NCBI GenBank assembly: GCA_947361355.1
Contig: CANAIR010000017.1
Span: forward strand, 1 to 37,652
Direction: 5' to 3'
Length of the DNA: 37,652 bases
Origin: an uncultured Clostridium sp.
GTDB lineage: Bacteria > Bacillota > Clostridia > TANB77 > CAG-465
Under the pieces are notes generated by a model that saw only the letters and a program-made list of their open reading frames with translations, was not told the DNA's origin and searched no databases. Below, piece after piece: positions 8,289-16,586 of the stretch. The stretch's first letter is position 1. Every line of letters begins with the position of its first letter. The position numbers and the translations under genes were made by a program.

Positions 8289-10412
8289 TTACATTAATCC
8301 CTTATACATCTTCCATGCTATTATACGTCTTACAGCAAGATCTATAGTATCTTTGCTTACTTCTCCACTTTCAACTGCATCTACTACGTAACTGATAAGT
8401 TTTTCATATGTTAATGTATCATAACTTGAATCACTACCTGCTACTACATCTTTTTGACTTCCATCTAATGATATACATATCATATCATTTCCAGCATTTA
8501 TAGCATATATTATGGCATCTCTAGAAGTATAAGTCTTGTGTATAGCCCCCATATTTATTGCATCTGTTATAATGATATTTGTATAACCTAATTCTTTTCT
8601 TAACACATCATGAACTTTTCGAGAAATTGAAGATGGGTATGTATCATCCATACATGTTACTAAATTATGTGAAACCATAATACATTCTGCACCAGATGCT
8701 ATACCTTTTTTAAAAGGTATTAAATCCTTTTCATCAAATTGAGCACGAGTTCTTGTATCAGTTTCAAAACCATTATGAGTATCGCCACTATTACCATATC
8801 CAGGAAAATGCTTTAACGAATAGGACACATTTGTACTCTTACTTGCCATTACTGCCCTTGAGGCATATTCACCAGTTATTTCTGCATTTTGTCCTAATGT
8901 TCTTTCATAAATGTAGGCTGATGGCTCAGCTATATCGACATCTGGAGCAAAATTTAAATTCAAACCAATTTTTTCAAGCAAACTATCTTTATTCCAAAAA
9001 TCTTCTTCAATTGGTGCCCAATTTGGTGTACCATCATCATTTATTGCATATAAATCTCTTGAATTTAAAAAATCACTATACCCATTTGCAGAAAGAAAAC
9101 CCGATGTTCTTAGTCTTGATACTTTATATCCCTCTTCATCTATTGAAGTCAATAATGGAAGTCCTCCCTCATTTTTGACTGCTGACTGATATCCTGCTAC
9201 TTCACTTGAAACAGTAGCTATATTCTTGTTTTCAAAGAAATCTGCAAAGAATAGATAACCTCCAAATTTATATTTAGCAAGACTGTTAAAGTAAGACTTT
9301 GAACACCCTACTACATACATTTGTGCAATTCTTTCTTCTAATGTTAATTTACTTAATTCTTTTTCTGCCCTCTCATAATAACTATATAGGTAATCATTCT
9401 CTCCTTTTGGTAAATTTATGTCAGATGGTTTTTCAAAAACTACTTCTTTTCCACTAATAATATCAAATGTTCCTAGTGAACTAGCTAAAGCACTTTTTGT
9501 TTTCCATGATTCAACTGTTGTACCGTCATTAAGCTTAACTATAATCTCGTTATCATTCAAATCAATATCTCCAAGATTAAACTTTGGATCATAAACTATA
9601 AGTATAAATCCATTTTCAGGAATTTTTATTGAACCTTTATTAGTTGCTCCATCATTAGGAGATATATTTGTAATTGTATATTTGCCTTCTGTATTTTTAA
9701 TTATAGTTAAGGCTGCCCAATATGGCACATTACTGTTTATACTATCTAATACAGTACTTCCTTTATTGGCTATAATAGCTTTTGTATAAGTCCAATCCAT
9801 TCTATTAATTGCTGTTATGTCTTGATTTTTACACACATATCTATCAACATAAACTGGTTCTCCTACCTCTTTTTTTGTTGCTATTATTTTAGCAGTTATT
9901 GTTGCTTCTTGATAGTCTATTGGTGTTTGCAATAATTTAGCAAATATTTTTACATATGTTTTTTCTCCACTTTTTAATTCGTAATTTGAAATTTGCACCC
10001 CATTTACATCACACATTATAACATCAACATCAAATAAATTAGAGTCTCCTTCAAATGTTGGTGTACTTGCATCTACTTCTACAGACAATGCGTCTATATT
10101 CTTGCTACCATTTTCTATTTCGAGTATTGCACAACCATAATCATCTTTTTTGGCCAAGCCTAATATATTTACAGTTGCACTTTTTGTCATTGCAATTGGA
10201 GAGGCCTCAACTTTTATATAGGATTCTGGGGCCTCCTCCTTTATTACATTTCCTGTATAATATACTTTAAAATCTTGTGCCACTTCTGCCATTGCTTTAC
10301 CAGTTATGCTTAATGTGGCATTGGATAATTGTGCATATACTACTACACATAATAGTATTGCTATAACTACTAATGCTACTACTATTTTATTTTGTTTTGC
10401 TATTATATCCAC
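8289..10412 (-). CDS. Secreted family 3 glycosidase (NagZ-like) with SipW-type leader and TasA-like N-terminal domain
   Basis: 707 residues from the GTG at 10412. A hydrophobic helix (about 9-28) ends in YAQL followed by TLSITGKA, the same leader type as the camelysin-like protein of this operon. Residues about 45-180 resemble the beta-sandwich of that protein. Residues about 340-707 are a glycoside hydrolase family 3 domain: DEEGYKVSRL, KHFPGYG at 534-540, an Asp544-x-His546 dyad as in NagZ beta-N-acetylglucosaminidases, and nucleophile Asp617 in ITDAINMG. The likely role is to trim beta-GlcNAc residues of peptidoglycan or matrix sugar at the cell surface. It is the last gene of the operon, 18 bases after the GLUG gene. 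The start is odd: the GTG lies inside the Shine-Dalgarno run AGGGGGTGG, and by alignment with the camelysin-like gene the natural start codon position (10403) holds ATA. Confidence 0.88.
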   Translation of the reverse strand: MDIIAKQNKIVVALVVIAILLCVVVYAQLSNATLSITGKAMAEVAQDFKVYYTGNVIKEEAPESYIKVEASPIAMTKSATVNILGLAKKDDYGCAILEIENGSKNIDALSVEVDASTPTFEGDSNLFDVDVIMCDVNGVQISNYELKSGEKTYVKIFAKLLQTPIDYQEATITAKIIATKKEVGEPVYVDRYVCKNQDITAINRMDWTYTKAIIANKGSTVLDSINSNVPYWAALTIIKNTEGKYTITNISPNDGATNKGSIKIPENGFILIVYDPKFNLGDIDLNDNEIIVKLNDGTTVESWKTKSALASSLGTFDIISGKEVVFEKPSDINLPKGENDYLYSYYERAEKELSKLTLEERIAQMYVVGCSKSYFNSLAKYKFGGYLFFADFFENKNIATVSSEVAGYQSAVKNEGGLPLLTSIDEEGYKVSRLRTSGFLSANGYSDFLNSRDLYAINDDGTPNWAPIEEDFWNKDSLLEKIGLNLNFAPDVDIAEPSAYIYERTLGQNAEITGEYASRAVMASKSTNVSYSLKHFPGYGNSGDTHNGFETDTRTRAQFDEKDLIPFKKGIASGAECIMVSHNLVTCMDDTYPSSISRKVHDVLRKELGYTNIIITDAINMGAIHKTYTSRDAIIYAINAGNDMICISLDGSQKDVVAGSDSSYDTLTYEKLISYVVDAVESGEVSKDTIDLAVRRIIAWKMYKGLM

Positions 10413-10430
10413 CCCCTATGAATAATATTT

Positions 10431-12527
10431 CTAAGATATTATTGGCTTTTTCAATATTGGGTAGCCTTTATTAATAATCGTAGTGTCTTTTTGAAAATCA
10501 TCTCCGAGTAATGTTACAAAATCATCTGTTTTCATAAATTCATCTGTTCTTGATCCAGCCAAAGTTTCAGCCTCATTTCCAATTGCTGAGTCTATATTGT
10601 TCAAAAAATATGCTGTTGCTATATTACAAATTACTTGATCTACATGACCTATTATGGCACCTACATATGTACCTCCTGAAACAGTCCCTGCATTATAGCT
10701 TTTTTGTATATCTGCACTAAATGTATTTTTTTCTCCAATTATTCCTCCAATATTTCCACTTTTTCCAGTAACAGTACCTATATTATAACAAGAAGTTATA
10801 GTACATTTTCCTTTTGAAAAACCAATTAAACTTCCAACATCTTTCATCCCAGATATCATACCTGTATTATATGATTTAAATATTATTATTTCCGTTTTTG
10901 TTTTTGAATCTTTAGCAACTAATCCACCTGTTGCTGTCCAAGTATATTTACCTCCTGAAGTTGAGGTTTCGGTAGATATTATATTTCCAGTGTTATAGCA
11001 ATTAGATATATTTAGTTTTACTGAATCTAAAATTAATCCTACTAATCCACCTGTTGCACTAACATTTGTAATATCTGCTAAATTAGAACATCCTGTAACT
11101 ATTGTTTCTGTGCCATTTTCTAAAGTAGAAAGTAAGCCTGCAACACAAAAACCTGCATTTTTATTAGTTATAGTTACTCGATTGTGACAATTTGTAATTG
11201 TATTTATTCCATACAAAGTTCCTACAAGTCCAGCTGAATCTCCACCTACTGTATACTCTCCTGTAATTGTTAAATCCTGTATTCTTGCATTTTTTACACA
11301 GGTAAATAGTGACATTCTTAAATCATTTATTGTATTATTTATGTAAATATTGCTTATTATCTTTCCATTGCCTAAAAATATACCTTGAAAAGAATTTGTT
11401 TCATTTCTTCCAATCCCCATAAATCCTGTTCCAGTAGTCATTTCAGTTAATATTTCATTTCCATCTGAACTATTTGCGTTAAGATTGCCAAAACTTGTAT
11501 CCCTATTATTATAATAATCACTAGAAACTTTAAAATCTATATTATTTTTTATTTTTATGTATTTGTTTAAAAATGTCATACCAGTATTCACTTTTTGAGC
11601 CAGTCTAACCAAATCCTCTATTTTATATATTAGATATGGATTTACTTCTGTTCCAGCATCTTTACATCCTAATACATAATTGGTAATGGTAGGATATACT
11701 AAAAATTTAATTTCAGTTTGTTTTTCATTACTTTCAATATCTGTTCTCTCTACTGAAATAGTATATTCTTTATTTAAATCTATTTGAGGTAAAAAATCTT
11801 GTATGCTTACCTCTAAACTTTTTGTTTGTAATGGTTCTAATAATGTTTCAGCTAAAACATTATTATTAAATTTAAATTTTAAACTTACGTCATGCTCATT
11901 ATTGTTTTTAATATCAAGCGGAATTTTATGAATACTTGCATCATATATATCAACTTGAGCAGTGTTAATTATAATTCCATCATCACCCATTTCAGTCGCT
12001 TTTTCAAATTTAAATTTTAAATAAGATTTTAACACTTTATTTTCAGGTACTACCCCATTTAAATAGTGAAAAGTGATTGAAAATGTTATTGTTTCATATT
12101 TATTTATAGTATCTCCTGGTTTTAATCCATTTATTTCGAATACTATATCAGAATTATCATAGCATTCATCTATATATTCTACTTCTTTATATAGATATAC
12201 TTGTGTGTCACCATTATACATAGTAATATTATATGTAATAGATGAATTTGCATTATCTGTTAAGGAGATTGTACTTTCCATGTTAGTGCCAGAATACTGA
12301 TGTACCACAGAGTTCATTATATCTGCTTCATTACTAGTATCATACTGAATTTGTGTAATAATTAACTCATTTATAGGTTTAGCTGATACTTTTCCATCTA
12401 GTCTTAAAGTTAAAGTATTAAGTTCAGCGTAACCTATAGATAAACAACATGTCGAAAGAATTATACAACCTAATATAATAAACTGTATTATTAATTTTTT
12501 ATTTTTTATTTTATATTTTCTGCCCAT
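10431..12527 (-). CDS. Secreted GLUG-repeat surface protein with SipW-type leader
   Basis: 698 residues, ATG start with AGGAG five bases upstream. A basic N-terminus and a hydrophobic stretch (about 11-33) end in GYAELNTLTLRLDGK, matching the leader pattern of two other operon products. Residues about 50-285 form beta-rich domains. Residues about 431-645 hold seven tandem GLUG-type repeats (patterns such as GGLVGL...NCYNTGN), which form a right-handed beta-helix in adhesins and surface proteins. Between them (about 286-430) is an N-PYLI...L..LA region typical of the entry to such helices. Likely a cell-surface or matrix adhesin. No LPXTG sorting signal or C-terminal membrane anchor is seen, so attachment may depend on partner proteins. 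It is 9 bases downstream of the DUF5305-like gene. Confidence 0.82.
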   Translation of the reverse strand: MGRKYKIKNKKLIIQFIILGCIILSTCCLSIGYAELNTLTLRLDGKVSAKPINELIITQIQYDTSNEADIMNSVVHQYSGTNMESTISLTDNANSSITYNITMYNGDTQVYLYKEVEYIDECYDNSDIVFEINGLKPGDTINKYETITFSITFHYLNGVVPENKVLKSYLKFKFEKATEMGDDGIIINTAQVDIYDASIHKIPLDIKNNNEHDVSLKFKFNNNVLAETLLEPLQTKSLEVSIQDFLPQIDLNKEYTISVERTDIESNEKQTEIKFLVYPTITNYVLGCKDAGTEVNPYLIYKIEDLVRLAQKVNTGMTFLNKYIKIKNNIDFKVSSDYYNNRDTSFGNLNANSSDGNEILTEMTTGTGFMGIGRNETNSFQGIFLGNGKIISNIYINNTINDLRMSLFTCVKNARIQDLTITGEYTVGGDSAGLVGTLYGINTITNCHNRVTITNKNAGFCVAGLLSTLENGTETIVTGCSNLADITNVSATGGLVGLILDSVKLNISNCYNTGNIISTETSTSGGKYTWTATGGLVAKDSKTKTEIIIFKSYNTGMISGMKDVGSLIGFSKGKCTITSCYNIGTVTGKSGNIGGIIGEKNTFSADIQKSYNAGTVSGGTYVGAIIGHVDQVICNIATAYFLNNIDSAIGNEAETLAGSRTDEFMKTDDFVTLLGDDFQKDTTIINKGYPILKKPIIS

Positions 12528-12536
12528 GTATTCTCC

Positions 12537-13601
12537 TTATTTATTTCCCCTATTTCTATGTCTTTGAGCTGGTAAGGCATATTGATTTACATTTATTGAA
12601 TAAAAATATAATAAATTTGTTGATGTTGGTATTAAAAAGCAAGTTGCTAATTGTTCTTTTTTTTCTATCATTATTATTGGTAATTGCATAGTATCTCTTA
12701 TTTCCAATAAATCCGAAAAATTTTGAACTCTAATTATTTGATATTTATCCATATTAAAATCATCATCTACTTTTGAAATATAACTATCATAGTTGTTCAT
12801 AATTTTTCTTAATTGACTATTATATTTATCCTCTTCTGTTGCAGAAGCTTTTATATAGATAATAAATATCACGAAAAATACTAGATTAGCAACTAAAAGT
12901 GCTATTCCACATATTAAACTTTGCCTACTTGCTTGTGAACCATCTGGTATAATTATGAAACTATCAGCATCTGCTTTACTATAATTAATATCAATTGGTA
13001 CAGTTTTTACTCCTAATGGCACCTCTAAGCTCATAATGGTAGTATTTTCTTTAGTAAATTGTTCAGAAACTCCAGTTACCCCAAAATCTAAATTTACATT
13101 TAATTTTGCTGTAACATTTTTTAACTCATAAGTAGTTATAAACTTATTAACAAAATCATTATATTTTTGAAAATCTATTTTAACATTTTCATTTATGTTT
13201 ATTGGTCCATTTGCTGTTTTAGATTTTTCACTTATCAAATCTTCTGAATATTTATAAATAATTCTACTTGTTTTATCATCGGTGATTTCAATATTCCCTA
13301 TAATTTTATATTTATATTCATAATTATTTGCAAGATTAAAATTATATTTAAAATTTGCATCTACTGTATTTATTAAATCTGCTATATATTGATTTCCCTT
13401 TTCCATATAATTTAATTTATAATAATCATTTTGCTTAAGTATTACTTTATATTCAAGATTTTTATTTTCATTGTATTCTATTATTTTCTTAGTTTTATAT
13501 ATACCATTTTTGATAAAAATACCAGATAATAGTGTAACACATATTAAAATTACACTACATATAACAATATTCTTTTTTCGATTTACACTCATCATTTTCA
13601 T
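12537..13601 (-). CDS. DUF5305-like bitopic membrane protein of the SipW operon
   Basis: 354 residues, ATG start with AAAGG upstream. A hydrophobic segment at about 11-28 and a second at about 228-250 (ALLVANLVFFVIFIIYI) place roughly 200 residues outside the cell and about 100 inside. The outer part contains paired beta-strand regions with Asn/Lys-rich loops and a KYNDFVNKF...LNVNLDFGV region as in DUF5305 proteins. That family is often found with SipW-type peptidases, and its function is not established. It may help assemble or anchor the exported proteins. It is 20 bases after the peptidase gene, in the same operon. Confidence 0.7.
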   Translation of the reverse strand: MKMMSVNRKKNIVICSVILICVTLLSGIFIKNGIYKTKKIIEYNENKNLEYKVILKQNDYYKLNYMEKGNQYIADLINTVDANFKYNFNLANNYEYKYKIIGNIEITDDKTSRIIYKYSEDLISEKSKTANGPININENVKIDFQKYNDFVNKFITTYELKNVTAKLNVNLDFGVTGVSEQFTKENTTIMSLEVPLGVKTVPIDINYSKADADSFIIIPDGSQASRQSLICGIALLVANLVFFVIFIIYIKASATEEDKYNSQLRKIMNNYDSYISKVDDDFNMDKYQIIRVQNFSDLLEIRDTMQLPIIMIEKKEQLATCFLIPTSTNLLYFYSINVNQYALPAQRHRNRGNK

Positions 13602-13621
13602 AAAATTACCTTTCTATACTA

Positions 13622-14746
13622 TTAATTTTCGAACAATTCGTTTAACCATATAGTTGGCCATCCTATATCTATTATTCTAAATTTGACAACTCCTATGATA
13701 TCTTTATCTGTTCTGTATCCCTCATCTTGCTGTTCATTATTAGTTCCTTTGGTTATATATATTTTTTCATCATTTCTTATTAATAATTTTTCGATTCTAT
13801 GTACTGTTTTTACATCGTTTTTTATAAATATGATTATTTGTCCTTCTTTTAATTGTTGCTTTTCATATCTTTCATATATAATGGCATCACCTTTATCTAT
13901 TGTTCCAGTCATAGATGAACTACCTACTACTAAAATTCCATATTTGAATTTACACGAAATTAGCATTATTATTATAGCAGCTATACTAGTAGTTATAAGA
14001 AATGAAATCCAACTTATTTTCTTATTTTTTATGGATTTTTCAAAATCTTTTTTCACAAAGTAATTATCGATTATTATATATATAATATATGGATATATAA
14101 TTCGATATACTGATTCAAAAAAAATGTATATATTAGGTAAAAAACCTATACAAAAAATATAAATTGTTGTTAATAACCTAAATAATATATTAGAAATAAT
14201 ACCATATCTTTTTACCATATAATTACATAATATACTTGTACTTACAGCTGGTAATATAACATATCCAACAAATTCTATTATTACACTTAATGCCCATACA
14301 TTATAAAATTCTATATAAGTTATTATTTCCACAATGATTAGCACAATTGTCGTTATTACAGTAATTTTTATATCATTTTTTGTAATAAATATCTGCCTTA
14401 TTATTTCTGAACAAATTACTATTATTATATATGGTAATATGGTATTAGATAATTGTTCATAACTAAATTCTATTGAGTTTTTATGAAATCCTGTAAATAT
14501 TCCAACAAAATATAATAAAATTATATATAATGCTGATAAACTAATTACTAAGGCAATTACCTTTTTCTTACCTACGCTATCAACTCTTTTTGGTTTTATT
14601 ATTTTTAATACTATTATTGTATATAATAATAAAAATGCAGTTAATATATACTTTTGAATCGTAACAATTGGCAAAAAAAGGTCAAAGAAAGTTGCTATAC
14701 AAATTATTGTTAAAAAAACATATACAATTATTTTATCCTTTTTCAT
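13622..14746 (-). CDS. sipW: SipW-like (ER/archaeal-type) signal peptidase I
   Basis: 374 residues, longer than typical SipW (about 190) because of an N-terminal array of about six to eight hydrophobic segments up to residue 265. The catalytic domain is C-terminal. Ser278 lies in GSSSM and His316 in TVHRIE, giving the Ser-His dyad of ER-type peptidases instead of the Ser-Lys dyad of ordinary bacterial signal peptidase I. Downstream Asp341 lies after TKGTNN, where the family usually has TKGDNN. It acts in the membrane and should cleave the leaders of the camelysin-like, GLUG and glycosidase proteins made by the same operon. ATG start with AAAGGTG upstream. Confidence 0.85.
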   Translation of the reverse strand: MKKDKIIVYVFLTIICIATFFDLFLPIVTIQKYILTAFLLLYTIIVLKIIKPKRVDSVGKKKVIALVISLSALYIILLYFVGIFTGFHKNSIEFSYEQLSNTILPYIIIVICSEIIRQIFITKNDIKITVITTIVLIIVEIITYIEFYNVWALSVIIEFVGYVILPAVSTSILCNYMVKRYGIISNILFRLLTTIYIFCIGFLPNIYIFFESVYRIIYPYIIYIIIDNYFVKKDFEKSIKNKKISWISFLITTSIAAIIIMLISCKFKYGILVVGSSSMTGTIDKGDAIIYERYEKQQLKEGQIIIFIKNDVKTVHRIEKLLIRNDEKIYITKGTNNEQQDEGYRTDKDIIGVVKFRIIDIGWPTIWLNELFEN

Positions 14747-14784
14747 ATATTCACCTTTCTTTAACTATTTTTTACCAACTATTT

Positions 14785-15330
14785 TTAAACTGTTTGGTCT
14801 TGTGGTGTTGCTGTTAATGTTATGTCAATAGATTCTGTGCTAACATCATTTAAGTCTGGAGCAACTAATAATTTTGCTGATACTTTTACATATGTTTTAG
14901 CACCTTGTGCTAATTCTGTATTTTCAGCAACTTCTTGGCTACCATCTTCATTACATCTTGTAGCTGTTATTTCAAAATTTTCATCTGTTCCATTTGCTGT
15001 TGTAACTGCTACAGATTTAGCTGCAGTACTACCTGTACTATTATTAACTATTTCAAGAATAACTGTTCTTGTATCTCCTACATCTTGCATTCCAGCAAAT
15101 GTTACTGTTGCTGTTGTTGTATTTGCTGTAACTACTGCTGTTGCTGTATTACCACCAACATTTTCTGTTTTTTCTCCTGAAAATACTATTTTAAAGTTAT
15201 CTGGATTAGCTGTTGCTGTTGCCTTTCCTTTAATGTTTAAAGTTGTTGCTGTTAAAGCTGCATAACCAACCCCCATTAATAAAACTGCTACTAACATAAT
15301 TCCTAATATTACTTTATTTTGTTTATTCAT
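14785..15330 (-). CDS. calY: Camelysin/TasA-like exported matrix protein
   Basis: 181 residues from the ATG at 15330, chosen because AGGAGGTG (15336-15343) lies just upstream; a longer reading frame to 15366 would bury that site. A leader MNKQNKVILGIML continues to GYAALTATTLNIKGKA, the SipW-dependent signal type. The mature part is Thr/Ala/Val-rich, about 140 residues, beta-strand-like with a single Cys, and matches the size of TasA/camelysin proteins that form biofilm fibres in bacilli. It is the first gene of the operon and probably the most abundant product. Whether it forms fibres here is inference. Confidence 0.8.
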   Translation of the reverse strand: MNKQNKVILGIMLVAVLLMGVGYAALTATTLNIKGKATATANPDNFKIVFSGEKTENVGGNTATAVVTANTTTATVTFAGMQDVGDTRTVILEIVNNSTGSTAAKSVAVTTANGTDENFEITATRCNEDGSQEVAENTELAQGAKTYVKVSAKLLVAPDLNDVSTESIDITLTATPQDQTV

Positions 15331-15430
15331 CTTTTCACCTCCTTGTAAATATACTAATTTATTCAAATAATTAAATTATTATTGCATAATTGGTCGATTT
15401 CTATTGTTATTATTCGACATTTACAATTAT

Positions 15431-15459
15431 ATAATAACAAAAATCGTGTTTTTTTTCAA
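15431..15459 (-). promoter_or_regulatory. Promoter of the SipW/matrix operon
   Basis: On the minus strand TTGAAA (15459-15454), 17-base spacer, TATTAT (15436-15431). The untranslated leader is about 90 bases and contains a small hairpin GTCGA/TCGAC (15393-15397 with 15414-15418). The 15460-15555 stretch is AT-rich spacer up to the end of mobile element A. Confidence 0.65.
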
Positions 15460-15555
15460 TACATTTTTCCAAATGTTGGTAAAATGTAACATATGTGTAA
15501 CATTTTAGTAATTTAACTGTTACTAACATTTATTACATAAGTACTTTAAACAACT

Positions 15556-15592
15556 AAAAAATCAATCATTTGGGAGAGGTTTAATAAGGACA
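15556..15592 (+). repeat. Left terminal half-site of element A
   Basis: AAAAAATCAATCA (15556-15568), 14 diverged bases, then AATAAGGACA (15583-15592). The same two blocks at the same spacing occur inverted at 23569-23605. This is the expected look of the two arms of a serine-recombinase attachment site after integration. Confidence 0.7.
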
Positions 15593-15703
15593 AAATTGCT
15601 CTTATAGATTTCTTCCAAAATTTTATTGTGTTAGATAGCCATTTAAAGATATAAATTATTTAGTCAAATTTGTAGTGAAAATCAATTTATAGAGGTTTTA
15701 ACA

Positions 15704-16066
15704 ATGATAGAAATAACTTATCACAAAGAAGGAGATTTTTTCGTTCCTGACTTATATTTGGAAAAGGAAGATTATGAAAATGATTATATTATCGGAAAAT
15801 ATGGTCATTTAAGATTGGAATATTTGAAAAATTATAAGAAAGCAGAATATATAATAATGTTCATGAACAAAACTTTAAGAAAGCATATTGTCGAAACTGA
15901 TAAACAAGCTAAAAAAAGATTTGAAATACTTATGGCACAAATGCTAGAAAAAAATCCTATTGATGAAAACTTGAAAAATACTGCCCCTTTGAAATGGACT
16001 GGACTTATGAATAATTATAAACATATAGCAGAAGAAATTGTATTTAATGAATTTATTTATGTATAA
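15704..16066 (+). CDS. tnpV: TnpV family transposon protein (element A)
   Basis: 120 residues, ATG start with AGAGG upstream. The pattern YHKEGDFFVPDL, IGKYG, and near the C-terminus PLKWTGLMNNYKH...AEEI matches TnpV of Tn4451-type elements. The function is not established; it is a hallmark of these serine-recombinase elements and is always near an end. A close copy lies at 29437. It reads rightward, opposite to the cargo genes, and ends at a terminator. Confidence 0.85.
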   Translation: MIEITYHKEGDFFVPDLYLEKEDYENDYIIGKYGHLRLEYLKNYKKAEYIIMFMNKTLRKHIVETDKQAKKRFEILMAQMLEKNPIDENLKNTAPLKWTGLMNNYKHIAEEIVFNEFIYV

Positions 16067-16072
16067 TCAAAA

Positions 16073-16108
16073 AGAATAAGAGTAAAGTTTTATCTTTGCT
16101 CTTATTCT
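16073..16108. terminator. Hairpin between tnpV and the convergent cargo operon
   Basis: A 15-bp stem (16073-16087 with 16094-16108, one G-T pair) lies between two convergent stop codons. It can serve both directions. Confidence 0.75.
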
Positions 16109-16115
16109 GTATATA

Positions 16116-16565
16116 TCAAATTCTTTTAAATAGATGTTTAATTTTATCAAATAATTTTTGTAAGAAATTTTTCTCTTTGTATTCTACAATAGCTGTTTGC
16201 TCTGTTTGGTATCCTTCTTGAGAATATTGAGTAATAGTTCTATTTCTAAATAAATTATCTGGATTATATTTTTCTTTTTTTATTCTTTCACGTTCATTAT
16301 TTTGTACAGATAATATTTTTTCTTTTTGTTCTGATGTCGCCCAATAATTTCTAAAAAGAATAGCTATTATTGTCCTTGCTATTTCAGAAACATTTTGTTC
16401 TTGTAGAGTTTTTGTAGGGTTATAGACAAAATCATTTTTACTACTTGCATTTGTTTTAAATATTTCCAACATATTTAAAGGTATTTTATTAAAATCTTCT
16501 TTAGAAACATATTTTAATATTTCCAAAACCTCACTATATGCTATTTTATATTCAGTAGTTACCAT
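16116..16565 (-). CDS. Hypothetical cargo protein, 149 residues
   Basis: ATG start; the gene begins 21 bases after the stop of the ADP-ribosyltransferase-like gene and is probably co-transcribed with it. The N-terminal half (EYKIAYSEVLEILKY...KIPLNMLEIF) is helical, the middle has VYNPTKTLQEQNVSEIARTI, and the C-terminus is very basic and amphipathic (LQKLFDKIKHLFKRI), which could bind membrane or nucleic acid. I know similar sequences only as uncharacterised clostridial proteins. Its position next to a possible toxin makes an antitoxin or partner role conceivable, but nothing in the sequence proves this. Confidence 0.55.
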   Translation of the reverse strand: MVTTEYKIAYSEVLEILKYVSKEDFNKIPLNMLEIFKTNASSKNDFVYNPTKTLQEQNVSEIARTIIAILFRNYWATSEQKEKILSVQNNERERIKKEKYNPDNLFRNRTITQYSQEGYQTEQTAIVEYKEKNFLQKLFDKIKHLFKRI

Positions 16566-16586
16566 ATTATCACTTCCTCTGTATTT

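Noticed and set aside
8753-9178. Plus-strand open frame opposite the glycosidase
   Set aside because: Its His/Leu/Tyr-rich composition is typical of an antisense shadow, and the catalytic residues of the glycosidase are encoded on the other strand.
14822-15265. Long plus-strand open frame opposite the camelysin-like gene
   Set aside because: It arises from the Ala/Thr/Val-rich coding strand read backwards; there is no ribosome site, and the minus-strand gene has a clear start, leader and operon context.
15704-16066. Treating tnpV as a cargo or toxin gene
   Set aside because: It occurs in the same place in both elements with conserved sequence, so it belongs to the backbone.
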